NCBI RefSeq assembly: GCF_045679555.1
Contig: NC_092115.1
Location: 35,658,728 to 35,722,727, forward strand
Length of the DNA stretch: 64,000 nucleotides
Origin: Salvelinus alpinus
Lineage: Eukaryota; Chordata; Actinopteri; Salmoniformes; Salmonidae
Direction of reading: 5' to 3'
Positions 1 to 10,500 of this stretch are shown one piece after another; position 1 is the stretch's first letter, and every line of letters begins with the position of its first letter. The notes below the pieces were generated by a model. That model was not told where the DNA came from. It ran no database searches and saw only the letters and a list, made by a program, of their open reading frames with translations. The position numbers were made by a program, and so were the translations under genes.

Positions 1-540
1 TATTTTTTTCACAGGAAGAGAGTTGCCACATTTATCCAATAAAGCCTTTTTCCATAATGTTATTGAGCGAATTAAGAACAAATATCGACGTCATTTAACG
101 ACAGGCTAAGAAGCAACATTTGGTTTAACATCAAAATAATAATTATTGCGAGTTTAAGAATGTCGCAAGAGAATATAAATCACCCTTATTAAACTTGCCA
201 GGTAATTTTCCATCAATGGATGTCGATTTAACTTGTTTTCACTGCAATGATTAAGCAATACGAACTCAAGGAGGTGTGGTATATGGCCAATTTACCACAA
301 TTAAGAGTTGTTCTTAGGACCTTTTTTTTGTCATTCCTAGCACAGCTTTCAACCTATCAGTATGCAGGGCTCAAACCACCCAGTTTATAATTATTAATAA
401 ATCCTGTTTGCGCATGTGCATAACTATAGATAAATATGATAGGAGAGTTTGAATGATCTAAGTTGGACAGAGGACCTCTGTGCAAGAAACACTTGGACGA
501 ACTTCAAAAAACGAATGTTAGGCTATTTTCTGTCAATGGT
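1..540. other. Intergenic, nothing recognised
   Basis: AT-rich sequence without a convincing exon, long ORF or recognisable repeat. It runs up to a degraded LINE 3' end that begins near position 541. Confidence 0.4.
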
Positions 541-1155
541 GCTGTTATTATGTGCCAGATGTTAAGACTACAAACCATTATAAAAACCCTCTTAGGCCTC
601 GCTCCCCCTGTCTGAGATATCTACTGCAGCCCTCATCCTCCACATACAACACCCGTTCTGTTAAAGCTCCCCAAAGCACACACATCCCTGGGTCGCTCGT
701 CTTTTCAGTTCGCTGCAGCTAGCGACTAGAACAAGCTGCAACAAACACTCAAACTGGACAGTTTTATCTCAGTCTCTTCATTCCAAGACTCAATCATGGA
801 CATTCTTACTGACAGTTATGGCTGCTTTGCGTGATGTGTTGTCTCTACCTTCTTGCCCTTTGTGCTGTTGTCTGTGCCCAATAATGTTTGTACCATGTTT
901 TGTGCTTTTACCATGTTGTCATGTTGTGTTGCTCCAAAGCTGTGTTGTCATGTGTTGCTGTCATGCTATGTTGTCTTAGGTCTCGCTTTATGTAATGTTG
1001 TGTTGTCTCTCCTGTCATGATGTGTGTTTTGTCCTATATTTTTATTTAATTTATTTTTAATCCCCCGTCCCCGCAGGAGGCCTTTTGCCTTTTGGTAGGC
1101 CGTTATTGTAAATAAGAATTTGTTCTTAACTGACTTGCCTAGTTAAATAAAAAAT
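541..1155 (+). mobile_element. LINE 3' fragment (degraded RT C-terminus and tail)
   Basis: The first ~250 bases still translate, with stops, to the C-terminal region of a LINE reverse transcriptase: leucine-rich 'PYLSSLL'-like and 'SFQFAAA'-like pieces that parallel the end of the better preserved ORF at 1314-2690. A T-rich 3' untranslated part follows. The end (about 1105-1150) reads 'aagaatttgttcttaact' and then 'gacttgcctagttaaataaa', the same tail as the SINEs at 51451-51690 and 60150-60290. No open frame remains. Confidence 0.7.
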
Positions 1156-1312
1156 ATCCTATTTGCAAGATGTACTTGTCATTTCAATAGGGTAGGCTAC
1201 TGACTAAAATCTAGTTTTATAATTGCAATTCAACTTTGCCAAGGTTTGCTGAGCTAGATGCAGGTAGCCTATAGGCCAACATGCCGAAGTCCACAATGAA
1301 ACTGACATTAAA

Positions 1313-3146
1313 TCAGTTTAATGCGGTTATCCCCCTCTTCAAAGGGGGGGACACCCTTGACCCTAACTGCTACAGACCTATATCTATCCTACCCTGCCTT
1401 TCTAAGGTCTTCGAAAGCCAAGTCAACAAACAGATTACCGACCATTTCGAATCCCACCACACCTTCTCCGCAATGCAATCTGGTTTCAGAGCTGGTCATG
1501 GGTGCACCTCAGCCACGCTCAAGGTCATAAACGATATCGTAACCGCCATCGATAGGAAACAATACTGTGCAGCCGTATTCATTGACCTGGCCAAGGCCTT
1601 TGACTCTGTCAATCACCACATCCTCATTGGCAGACTCGACAGCCTTGGTTTCTCTAATGATTGCCTCGCCTGGTTCACCAACTACTTCTCTGATCGAGTT
1701 CAGTGTGTCAAATCGGAGGGTCTGTTGTCCGGGCCTCTGGCAGTCTCTATGGGGGTGCCACAGGGTTCAATTCTTGGACCGACTCTCTTCTCTGTTTACA
1801 TCAATGATGTCGCTCTTGCTGCTGGTGATTCTCTGATCCACCTCTACGCAGACGACACTATTCTGTATACTTCTGGCCCTTCTTTTGACACTGTGTTAAC
1901 AACCCTCCAGGCGAGTTTCAATGCCATACAACTCTCCTTCCGTGGCCTCCAACTGCTCTTAAATACAAGTAAAACCAAATGCATGCTCTTCAACCGATCG
2001 CTGCCTGCTCCTGCCCGCCTGTCCAACATCACTACTTTGGACGGCTCTGACTTAGAATATGTGGACACCTACAAATACCTAGGTGTCTGGTTAGACTGTA
2101 AACTCTCCTTCCAGACTCACATCAAACATCTCCAATCCAAAGTCAAATCTAGAATTGGCTTCCTATTCCGCAACAAAGCATCCTTTACTCATGCTGCCAA
2201 ACATACCCTTGTAAAACTGACCATCCTACCAATCCTCGACTTCGGTGATGTCATTTACAAAATAGCCTCCAAAACCCTACTCAATAAATTGGATGCAGTC
2301 TATCACAGTGCCATCCGTTTTGTCACCAAAGCCCCATATACTACCCACCACTGCGACCTGTACACTCTCGTTGGCTGGCCCTCGCTTCATACTCGTCGCC
2401 AAACCCACTGGTTCCAGGTCATCTACAAGACCCTGCTAGGTAAAGTCCCCCCTTATCTCAGCTCGCTGGTCACCATAGCAGCACCTACCTGTAGCACGCG
2501 CTCCAGCAGGTATATCTCTCTAGTCACCCCCAAAACCAATTCTTCCTTTGGACGCCTCTCCTTCCAGTTCTCTGCTGCCAATGACTGGAACGAACTACAA
2601 AAATCTCTGAAACTGGAAACACCTATCTCCCTCACTAGCTTTAAGCACCAGCTGTCAGAGCAGCTCATAGATTACTGCACCTGTATATAACCCATCTACA
2701 ATTTAGCCCAAACAACTACCTCTTTACCTACTGTATTTATTTATTAATTTATTTTGCTCCTTTGCACCCCATTATTTCTGTCTCTACTTTGCACTTTCTT
2801 CCACTGCAAACCAACCATTCCATTGTTTTTTTTTAGTTTTTATTTTACTTGCTGTGTTGTACTCACTTCGCCTCCATGGCCTTTTATATTTTTATTTATT
2901 TATACATATATTTGTTTGCCTTCACCTCCCTTATCTCACCTCACTTGCTCACATTGTATATAGACTTATTTTTTTTTTCACTGTATTATTGACTATATGT
3001 TTGTTTTACTCCATGTGTAACTATGTGTTGTTGTATGTGTCGAACTGCTTTGCTTTATCTTGGCCAGGTCGCAATTGTAAATGAGAACGTGTTCTCAATT
3101 TGCCTACCTGGTTAAATAAAGGTTAAATAAATAAATAAATAAAAAA
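1313..3146 (+). mobile_element. 5'-truncated non-LTR retrotransposon (L2/RSg-1-like)
   Basis: A LINE fragment with a long open reverse transcriptase frame, a 3' untranslated region and an A-rich tail of taaa repeats (about 3110-3146). The end 'gcctacctggttaaataaag' resembles the tail shared by salmonid LINEs and SINEs. It is 5' truncated: no endonuclease is present, and the sequence starts inside the linker before the RT. Boundaries come from the interrupted inverted repeat around it. The RSg-1-like/L2-group label is from the tail and RT style and is tentative. Confidence 0.75.
1314..2690 (+). pseudogene. LINE reverse transcriptase, N-terminally truncated ORF
   Basis: An open frame of about 460 codons that encodes most of a non-LTR reverse transcriptase. 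In order it shows 'NCYRPISILP' (RT block 1), 'MQSGFRAGHG', 'FIDLAKAFDSVNH' (first catalytic Asp), 'GVPQGSILGPTLF', 'HLYADDTILY' (catalytic Asp pair of the YADD box), 'KYLGVWLD', then the C-terminal domain with 'RSSRYISLVTPK' and 'FSAANDWNEL'. The frame can be read back to an ATG at 1281, but bases up to about 1312 belong to the flanking inverted repeat, so that Met is accidental. The endonuclease is missing, so it cannot act on its own. No frameshift is seen, which suggests a fairly young insertion. Confidence 0.85.
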
Positions 3147-3489
3147 AATGTGGAGAATGATACATTTAAGATAGAGCAGTGACCATGATCACAATTGATC
3201 ACTTCAAATTTATTTAACTAAACATGACCATTAATAATTGCATAGATACACAAGGCTACAACAACTGAAGTTATGGGCTATTTATTAAATACGTTTGCCA
3301 GCTCCAAGTAGGCTACACAAGTTGAACAAATTGATTTGCAATGACTCCAGTGATCTCATAATTTCAACATATTTATTGTATCAAATGGTAGGCTACAGTA
3401 GCCTACAATGGCATATACATGAATCGCCTATTTGATGGCCAACAGATGCAAATGTATCATTCTACACATTTTAATGTCAGTTTCACGCG

Positions 3490-4220
3490 AGGGAGTTCCG
3501 TAACTACCATTTCAAATATCCACTCGCTCAGCGCTCCAGACCCTAGAACTGAGCATGCGTAAAAACCTTCGTTTTTCCAAAGGAAAAGTCGACATTAGAA
3601 TGCAGTTTACTTTAAACCACCTCTGAACGAATTTATCTAAAGAGCTCTAGTTTTCCAATGCTTTGTCGACGCTATGTCAGTTTTAGCGCGTTAATATGTT
3701 TTATGGAAAAGGGGGTTGAAATAGGTGTCTCCGTAATAGCCTACCAACAACTGGTAAAATTTGTCACGATGTGCGCGCATACTGCTCTGTCTCAGTGTGC
3801 GCGCATACTGCTCTGTCTCAGTGTGCGCATACTGCTCTCGCAAACATCCTCTTAAAGCACACACCCCTCCGGCTCTTCCCTTCCTCACTCAGTAACAGCC
3901 TGCTCACTGCCTGATAGTCAACAACAGCAGGTCACAGTGAAATATGGATTTTTTTTAAAAGAGAAACGCCATGGCGGCCGCGCTGCAATTTAGAAGTAGC
4001 TCAAAAACCAGAAACCCACGAACAACACATTTTCACCCGCGACATCGTTTTCAAAGTAGCCCAATTTGACCGGAAAATAACAAACATGGCAACCCTGTTT
4101 GAGTGTGCACCTGTGTAGTCATACCTATTCATATGAAAGAAGTGTGTCGAGTTGCTTTCTATCTCTGTTTTGCTGCTGGTCTCAATCATGGAACTATCCA
4201 CCAACCAAATAGTTTTCCCT
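3490..4220. repeat. Intergenic with 26-bp minisatellite
   Basis: About 3770-3842 holds three imperfect copies of a 26-base unit, tgtgcgcgcatactgctctg followed by tctcag; the third lacks two bases. The rest (3490-4220) is unique-looking sequence upstream of pter, with a moderately GC-rich stretch at 3880-4000 that could carry the pter promoter or a non-coding first exon. I cannot show this. Confidence 0.45.
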
Positions 4221-4425
4221 TCAACAAAAGATTGCAGTTTTGAAACTGCTGTAGAAGTGTAGTAACTGCAGTCGACTGTGGTATTTTGGACGCAGTAATT
4301 TCAGAATAACTTCAGTTACTCTGCAAAATTACTGCAGTAAAAAAAACGGTAATTTTTGATGCAGTATTTGCAGAATAATGCAGTTATACTGCACTCTGAC
4401 TACCATCTTTTTTTACTAAGGGATG
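4220..4425. repeat. Short dispersed repeat, MITE-like
   Basis: A stretch built of repeated 'actgcagta'/'gcagaataa'-type words with partially complementary ends, of a kind I associate with short dispersed elements in salmonid DNA. No coding capacity. The family cannot be named from sequence alone. Confidence 0.35.
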
Positions 4426-4501
4426 TTTTTCCAGTACTGGAATAGCTCATAACTAATAAATGATGTGTAATGTAGTAATTCTAAAATATGATATTCTGCA
4501 G

Positions 4502-7500
4502 GATTAAAACCCCAGAGACCCAACCATTTCACTATGTCAGCACTGAGCGGTAAGGTCCAGACGGTGTTGGGTGCGATAGAACCCGACCAGCTGGGTAGAA
4601 CCATGACCCACGAGCACCTGACCATGACCTTTGAGTGCTGCTACTTCTCTCCGGCCCCGGGGGACGAGACTGTGGCCCAGGCCCCCATCCAGATGAAGAA
4701 TCTATTCTGGCTGAAACAGAACCCTTACAGCAGGTAAACTCCCCTCCATATGTATTTCGACAGTGAAGCACATTTTTATTTCATTTGGGTCTATACTCCA
4801 GCATTTTAGATTTGAGATAGAATGTTTCATATAGGGTGACAGTACATAATGTCAGCTTTTATTTGAGGGTATTTTCATACATATCTGTTTTACTGTTTAT
4901 AAACATAAAGTGCTTTCATTTCTAGTCTCCCCATTTGAAGAAGTCATCATTATTTGGACAAATTCACTTAGTTTAATAATGTAGTCAAAAGTTTAGTATT
5001 TGGTCCCATATTCTTTGCACACAATGACTACATCAGGCTTGTGACTACAAATTGTTGGATGCATTTGCAGTTTGTTATGGTTGTGTTTTGGATTATGTTT
5101 TGCCCAATAGGAACTGAATGATGAATAATGACTTCATTTGGGAGTCAATTTTATTGTAAGTAAGGATAGATATTTCTGAACACTTCTGCATTCATGTGGA
5201 TGCTATCAGGATTATGGATAGTCGTGAATGATGAGTGAATAATGATGAGTGAGAAGGTTACAGAGGCACAAAGATCATACCACCCCTCAAAATGCTAACC
5301 TTGCCTGTTATTGATAATGGTGAGAGGTTAGCATGTTTTGTTGTAGCCTCTGTTATTGATAATGGTGAGAGGTTAGCATGTTTTGTTGTAGCCTCTGTTA
5401 TTGATAATGGTGAGAGGTTAGCATGTTTTGTTGTAGCCTCTGTTATTGATAATGGTGAGAGGTTAGCATGTTTTGTTGTAGCCTCTGTTATTGATAATGG
5501 TGAGAGGTTAGCATGTTTTGTTGTAGCCTCTGTTATTGATAATGGTGAGAGGTTAGCATGTTTTGTTGTAGCCTCTGTTATTGATAATGGTAGGAGGTTA
5601 GCATGTTTTGTTGTAGCCTCTGAACGGCGTCTCACTCATTATTCATGATTTGTGAAAAGATGGCGCCGAAGAACATGGCTAATGTTTTACATTCTCCCAA
5701 CCAATTGTGCTATTTTATTTTTTTTGCGTTTTGTGTAACTTGTTTTTTTTAAACTTATTGTGTACATAATGTTGCTGCTACCGCCTCTTATGACCGAAAA
5801 TAACTTCTGGACATTATAAAAGAGATTACTCAACATGGACTGGAAGAAACTTTTTCCTTTAATGAGTCCGACGAGAAGGATATCCTGCTTTCACTGGAAC
5901 AGGCCCAGATCCACGCCTTTTGCGTGAAGAAAAGACGCCGGAAAAGGGGCCGCAGATCGGGAATCCTTCTGAGAATCCGAAGGCGAGCGAGAAAACTCCC
6001 AATGCCTTCCATTCATCTTGCTAACGTGCAATCATTGGAAAATAAAATTGATGACCTACTACTAAGATTATCCTACCAACGGGACATTAAAAACTGTAAC
6101 ATCTTATGTTTCACCGAGATGTGGCTGAACGAAGATACGGACAACATAGAGCTAGCGGGATTTTCCATGCACTGGCAGAACAGAGACGCTTCCTCTGGTA
6201 AGACGAGTGGTGGGGGTTTGTCTTTTTGTCAATAACAGCTGGTGCGCAATGTCTAATATTAAAGCAGTCTCAAGGTATTGCTCACCTGAGGTAGAGTACC
6301 TTATGATAAGCTGCAGACCACATTATCTACCAAGAGAGTTCTCATCTGTATTATTCGTAGCCGTCTATTTACCACCACATAACGAAGCTGGCACTAAGAC
6401 CGCACTCAACCAACTCTATAAGGACATAAGCAAAGAAGAAAATGCTCACCCAGAAGCGGTGCTCCTAGTGGCTGGGGATTTTAATGCAGGCAAACTTAAA
6501 TCATTTTTACCAATTTTTTTACTAGCGTGTCACATGTGCAACCAGGGGGGAAGAAATCCTAGACCACCTTTACTCCACACACAGAGATGCATACAAAGCT
6601 CTCCCCCACCCTCCATTTGGCAAATCTGACCATAATTCTATCCTTCTGATTCCTGCTTACAAGCAAAAACTAAAGCAGGAAGTACCAGTGACTCGCTCAA
6701 TACGGAAGTGGTCAGATGACGCGGATGCTACACTACAGGACTGTTTTGCTAGCACAGACTGGAATATGTTCCGGGATTCATCCAATGGCATTGAGGAATA
6801 CACCACCTCAGTCATCGGCTTCATCAATAAGTGCATCAATGACGTCATCCCCACAGTGACTGTACGTACATGTCCCAACCAGAAGCCATGGATTACAGGC
6901 AACATCCGCATCGAGCTAAAGGCTAGAGCTGCCGCTTTCAAGGAGCGGGAGACTAATCCGGACGCATATAAGAAATCCCGCTATGCCCTCAGACAGACCA
7001 TCAAACAAGCAAAGCCTCAATACAGGATTAAGATTGAATCGTACTACACCGGCTCTGACGCTCGTCGAATGTGGCAGGGCTTGAAAACTATTACGGACTA
7101 CAAAGGGAAACCCAGACGCGAGCTGCCAGGTGATGCGAGCCTACCAGACAAGCTGCCTTTTTATGCTCGCTTCGTGGCAAGCAACACTGAAGCATGCACG
7201 AGAGCACCAGCTGTTCTGCATGACTGTATGATAACGCTCTCGGTAGCTGACGTGAACAAAACCTTTAAACAGGTCAACATTCACAAAGCCGCTGGGCCAG
7301 ACGGATTACCAGAACGTGTACTCAAAGCATGCACGGACCAACTGTCAAATCAAATCAAATGTATTTATATAGCCCTTCTTACATCAGCTGATATCTCAAA
7401 GTGCTGTACAGAAACCCAGCCTAAAACCCCAAACAGCAAGCAATGCAGGTGTAGAAGCACGGTGGCTAGGAAAAACTCCCTAGAAAGGCCAAAACCTAGG

Positions 7501-10500
7501 AAGAAACCTAGAGAGGAACCAGGCTATGAGGGGTGGCCAGTCCTCTTCTGGCTGTGCCGGGTGGAGATTATAACAGAACATGGCCAAGATGTTCAAATGT
7601 TTATAAATGACCAGCATGGTCAAATAATAATAATCACAGTAGTTGTCGAGGGTGCAGCAAGTCAGCACCTCAGGAGTAAATGTCAGTTGGCTTTTCATAG
7701 CCGATCATTTAGAATATTTCTACCGCTCCTGCAGTCTCTAGAGAGTTGAAAACAGCAGGTCTGGGACAGGTAGCACGTCCGGGGAACAGGTCAGGGTTCC
7801 ATAGCCGCAGGCAGAACAGTTGAAACTGGAGCAGCAGCACGGCCAGGTGGACTGGGGACAGCAAGGAGTCATCATGCCAGGTAGTCCTGAGGCATGGTCC
7901 TAGGGCTCAGGTCCTCCGAGAGAGAGAAAGAAAGAGAGAATTAGAGAGAGCATACTTAAATTCACACAGGACACTGGATAAGACAGGAGAAGTACTCCAG
8001 ATATAACAAACTGACCCTAGCCCCCCGACACATAAACTACTGCAGCATAAATACTGGAGGCTGAGACAGGAGGGGTCAGGAGACACTGTGGCCCCATCCG
8101 ATGATACCCCCGGACAGGGCCAAACAGGAAGGATATAACCCCACCCACTTTGCCAAAGCACAGCCCCCACACCACTAGAGGGATCTCTTCAACCACCAAC
8201 TTACCATCCTGAGACAACTGTCATGTCTTCACTGACATTTTCAACCTCTCCCTGACCGAGTCTGTAATACCTACATGTTTCAAGCAGACCGTCATAGTCC
8301 CTGTGCCCAAGCGAAGATAACCTGCCTAAATGATTACCGCCCCGTGGCATTCACGTCGGTAGCCATGAAGTGCTTTGAAAGGATGGTCATGGCTCACATC
8401 AACAGCATCCTCCAGGACACCCTAGACCCACTCCAATTCGCATACCGCCTCAACAGATCCACAGATGACACAATCTCACTCTCACCTGAACAAAAGGAAC
8501 ACCTATGTGAGAATTATTATTTGACCATGTTGGTCATTTATGAACATTTGAACATCTTGGACATGTTCTGTTATAATCTCCACCCGCCACAGCCAGAAGA
8601 GGACTGGCCACCCCTCATAGCCTGGTTCCTCTCTAGGTTTCTTCCTAGGTTTTGGCCTTTCTAGGGAGTTTTTCCTAGCCACCGTGCTTCTACACCTGCA
8701 TTGCTTGCTGTTTGGGGTTTTAGGCTGGGTTTCTGTACAGCACTTTGAGATATCAGCTGATGTAAGAAGGGCTATATAACTTGATTTGATTTGATTTGCT
8801 GTTCATTGACAACAGCTCAGCGTTCAACACCATAGTGCCCACGGAGCTCATCACTAAGCTAAGGACTCTTAGGGACTAAACACCTCCCTCTGCAACTAGA
8901 TCCTGGACTTCCTGACGGACCGCCCCCAGGTGGTAAGAGTAGGCAACAATAGGTCTGCCACGCTGATCCTTAACACTGGGGCCCCTCAGGGGTGTGTACT
9001 TAGTCCCTGTTCCCTCACGACTGTGTGGCCAAACACGACTCCAACACCATCATTAAGTTTACTGACGACACAACAGCCTGATTACCGACATCGATGAGAC
9101 GGCCTATAGGGAGGTTAGAGAACTGGCAGTGTGGTGCCAGGACAACAACCTCTCCCTCAATGTGAGCAAGACAGCTGCACCATCGAGAGCATCTTGACCG
9201 GTTGCATCACTGCCTGGTATGGCCACTGCTCGGCATCTGACCGTAAGGCGCTACAGAGGGTGGTGCGAACGGCACAGTACATCACTGGGGCCAAGCTTCC
9301 TGCCATCCAGGACCTATTTCGGTGTCAGAAGAAAGTTTAAAAAATTGTCAAAGACTCCAGTCACCCAAGTCATAGACTGTTCTCTCTGCTACCATACGGC
9401 AAGCGGTACCGGAGCGCCAAGTCTAGGACCAAAAGCCTTCTCAACAGCTTCTACCCCCAAGCCATTAGACTGCTGAACAATTCATAAAAATCGCCATAGG
9501 ACAATTTACATTGACCCCCCCTCCCTTTTGAACACTGCTGCTACTCGCTGTTTGTTTGTTACCTATGCATAGTCACTTCACCCCCACCTACATGTACAGA
9601 TTACCTCAACTAGTCTGTACCCCCGCACACTGACTCGGTACCGGTGCCCCCTGTATATAGCCTTGTTATTCTTATTGTGTTACTTTTTATTTTAGCCTAC
9701 TTGGTAAATATTTTCTTCTTCTTGAACTGCACTGTTGGTTAAGGGCTTGTAAGTAAGCATTTCACGGTAAAGTCTACACTTGTTGTATTCAGCGCATGTG
9801 GCAAATAAAGTTTGCTTTGATTTTGATTTTATTCATTCATGATTTTTCTTAACCATGGCATTATCAGGATTAATTTAGAAGTGTTCAGAAACATCTCATC
9901 TTCTCATTTAGAAAGGAAATTACTCCAGTCATAGGGCTCTATAAAATTACTCCAGTCATAGGGCTCTATAAAATTACTCCAGTCATAGGGCTCTATAAAA
10001 TTACTCCAGTCATAGGGCTCTATAAAATTACTCCAGTCATAGGGCTCTATAAAATTACTCCAGTCATAGGGCTCTATAAAATTACTCCAGTCATAGGGCT
10101 CTATAAAATCGGTTTTATTTTTTGACTGATTCCGTTTTTTCACAAATTCTGTTTTCTCCGTTGAATTTTTCCAGGTTTCCGTTCATCAGTTTGTCAGTTT
10201 TTCGATGTCAAAATCACACTTTTTTGAAGAGTAACTTTTATGAAGAAAATTAATAACATAATCGAAAACCAGATGTCTTAGTTATAGTTAAACAAGTCGA
10301 TTCCGGTCTTCATTTTGACAGTTCATTACAAAAGTGATAGATTTTGGTCTTTCAGTAGTAGATCTAGCTCTTTTTGCCCCTAGCGGTTCAACTCTACCAT
10401 TGTCTTCGTCCTCTCAAGGGAGGGGTTCGGTATGAAATACACTCCCTTCTAGATGTGCTGGGTGGTACCACCTCAAGCCTTACTATAAAAGTAGGCGACA

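Larger units (their letters stand above)
1293..3489. repeat. Inverted-repeat element hosting a LINE
   Basis: Bases 1298-1312 (gaaactgacattaaa) and 3147-3166 (around gagaatgatacattt) together match the reverse complement of 3448-3489 (aaatgtatcattct, then ttttaatgtcagtttc). Removing 1313-3146 would restore one arm, so the LINE inserted into the left arm of a palindromic element whose loop lies at about 3167-3447. This fits a non-autonomous DNA element; the family is unknown. Confidence 0.6.
5652..9834 (+). mobile_element. Near full-length LINE (APE endonuclease + RT), degraded, with two nested insertions
   Basis: Flanked by an 11-base target duplication, attcatgattt, at 5641-5651 and 9835-9845. 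It starts with a 'aagatggcgccg' stretch typical of the 5' end of this family and ends with the motif 'gcaaataaagtttgctttga' and a ttttgatttt tail. The endonuclease is split over two frames (5924-6235 and 6207-6629): '[10 protein letters not shown]', '[10 protein letters not shown]', 'VAGDFNAG'. The RT linker and first blocks are at 6688-7340 ('KAAGPDGLP'). The rest of RT is at 8224-8515 and 8799-9480, with stops and a deletion that removes the segment after the 'NNLSLNVSK' block near 9170. Other copies: 15013-19328 and 60362-63340. CR1/Rex1/Jockey-group style; the clade is uncertain. Confidence 0.85.

Noticed and set aside
5308-5623. CRISPR-like array or repeat protein gene
   Set aside because: Units are directly tandem without spacers, in a fish intron; the ORFs on both strands arise only because the 45-base unit is a multiple of three.
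6688-7749. 353-codon single protein
   Set aside because: From about 7348 the frame runs through an inserted retroposon in antisense; only the first part is LINE coding sequence.
9904-10143. Protein with FIEPYDWSN repeats
   Set aside because: Pure minisatellite of 27-base units with no promoter, splice or homology support.
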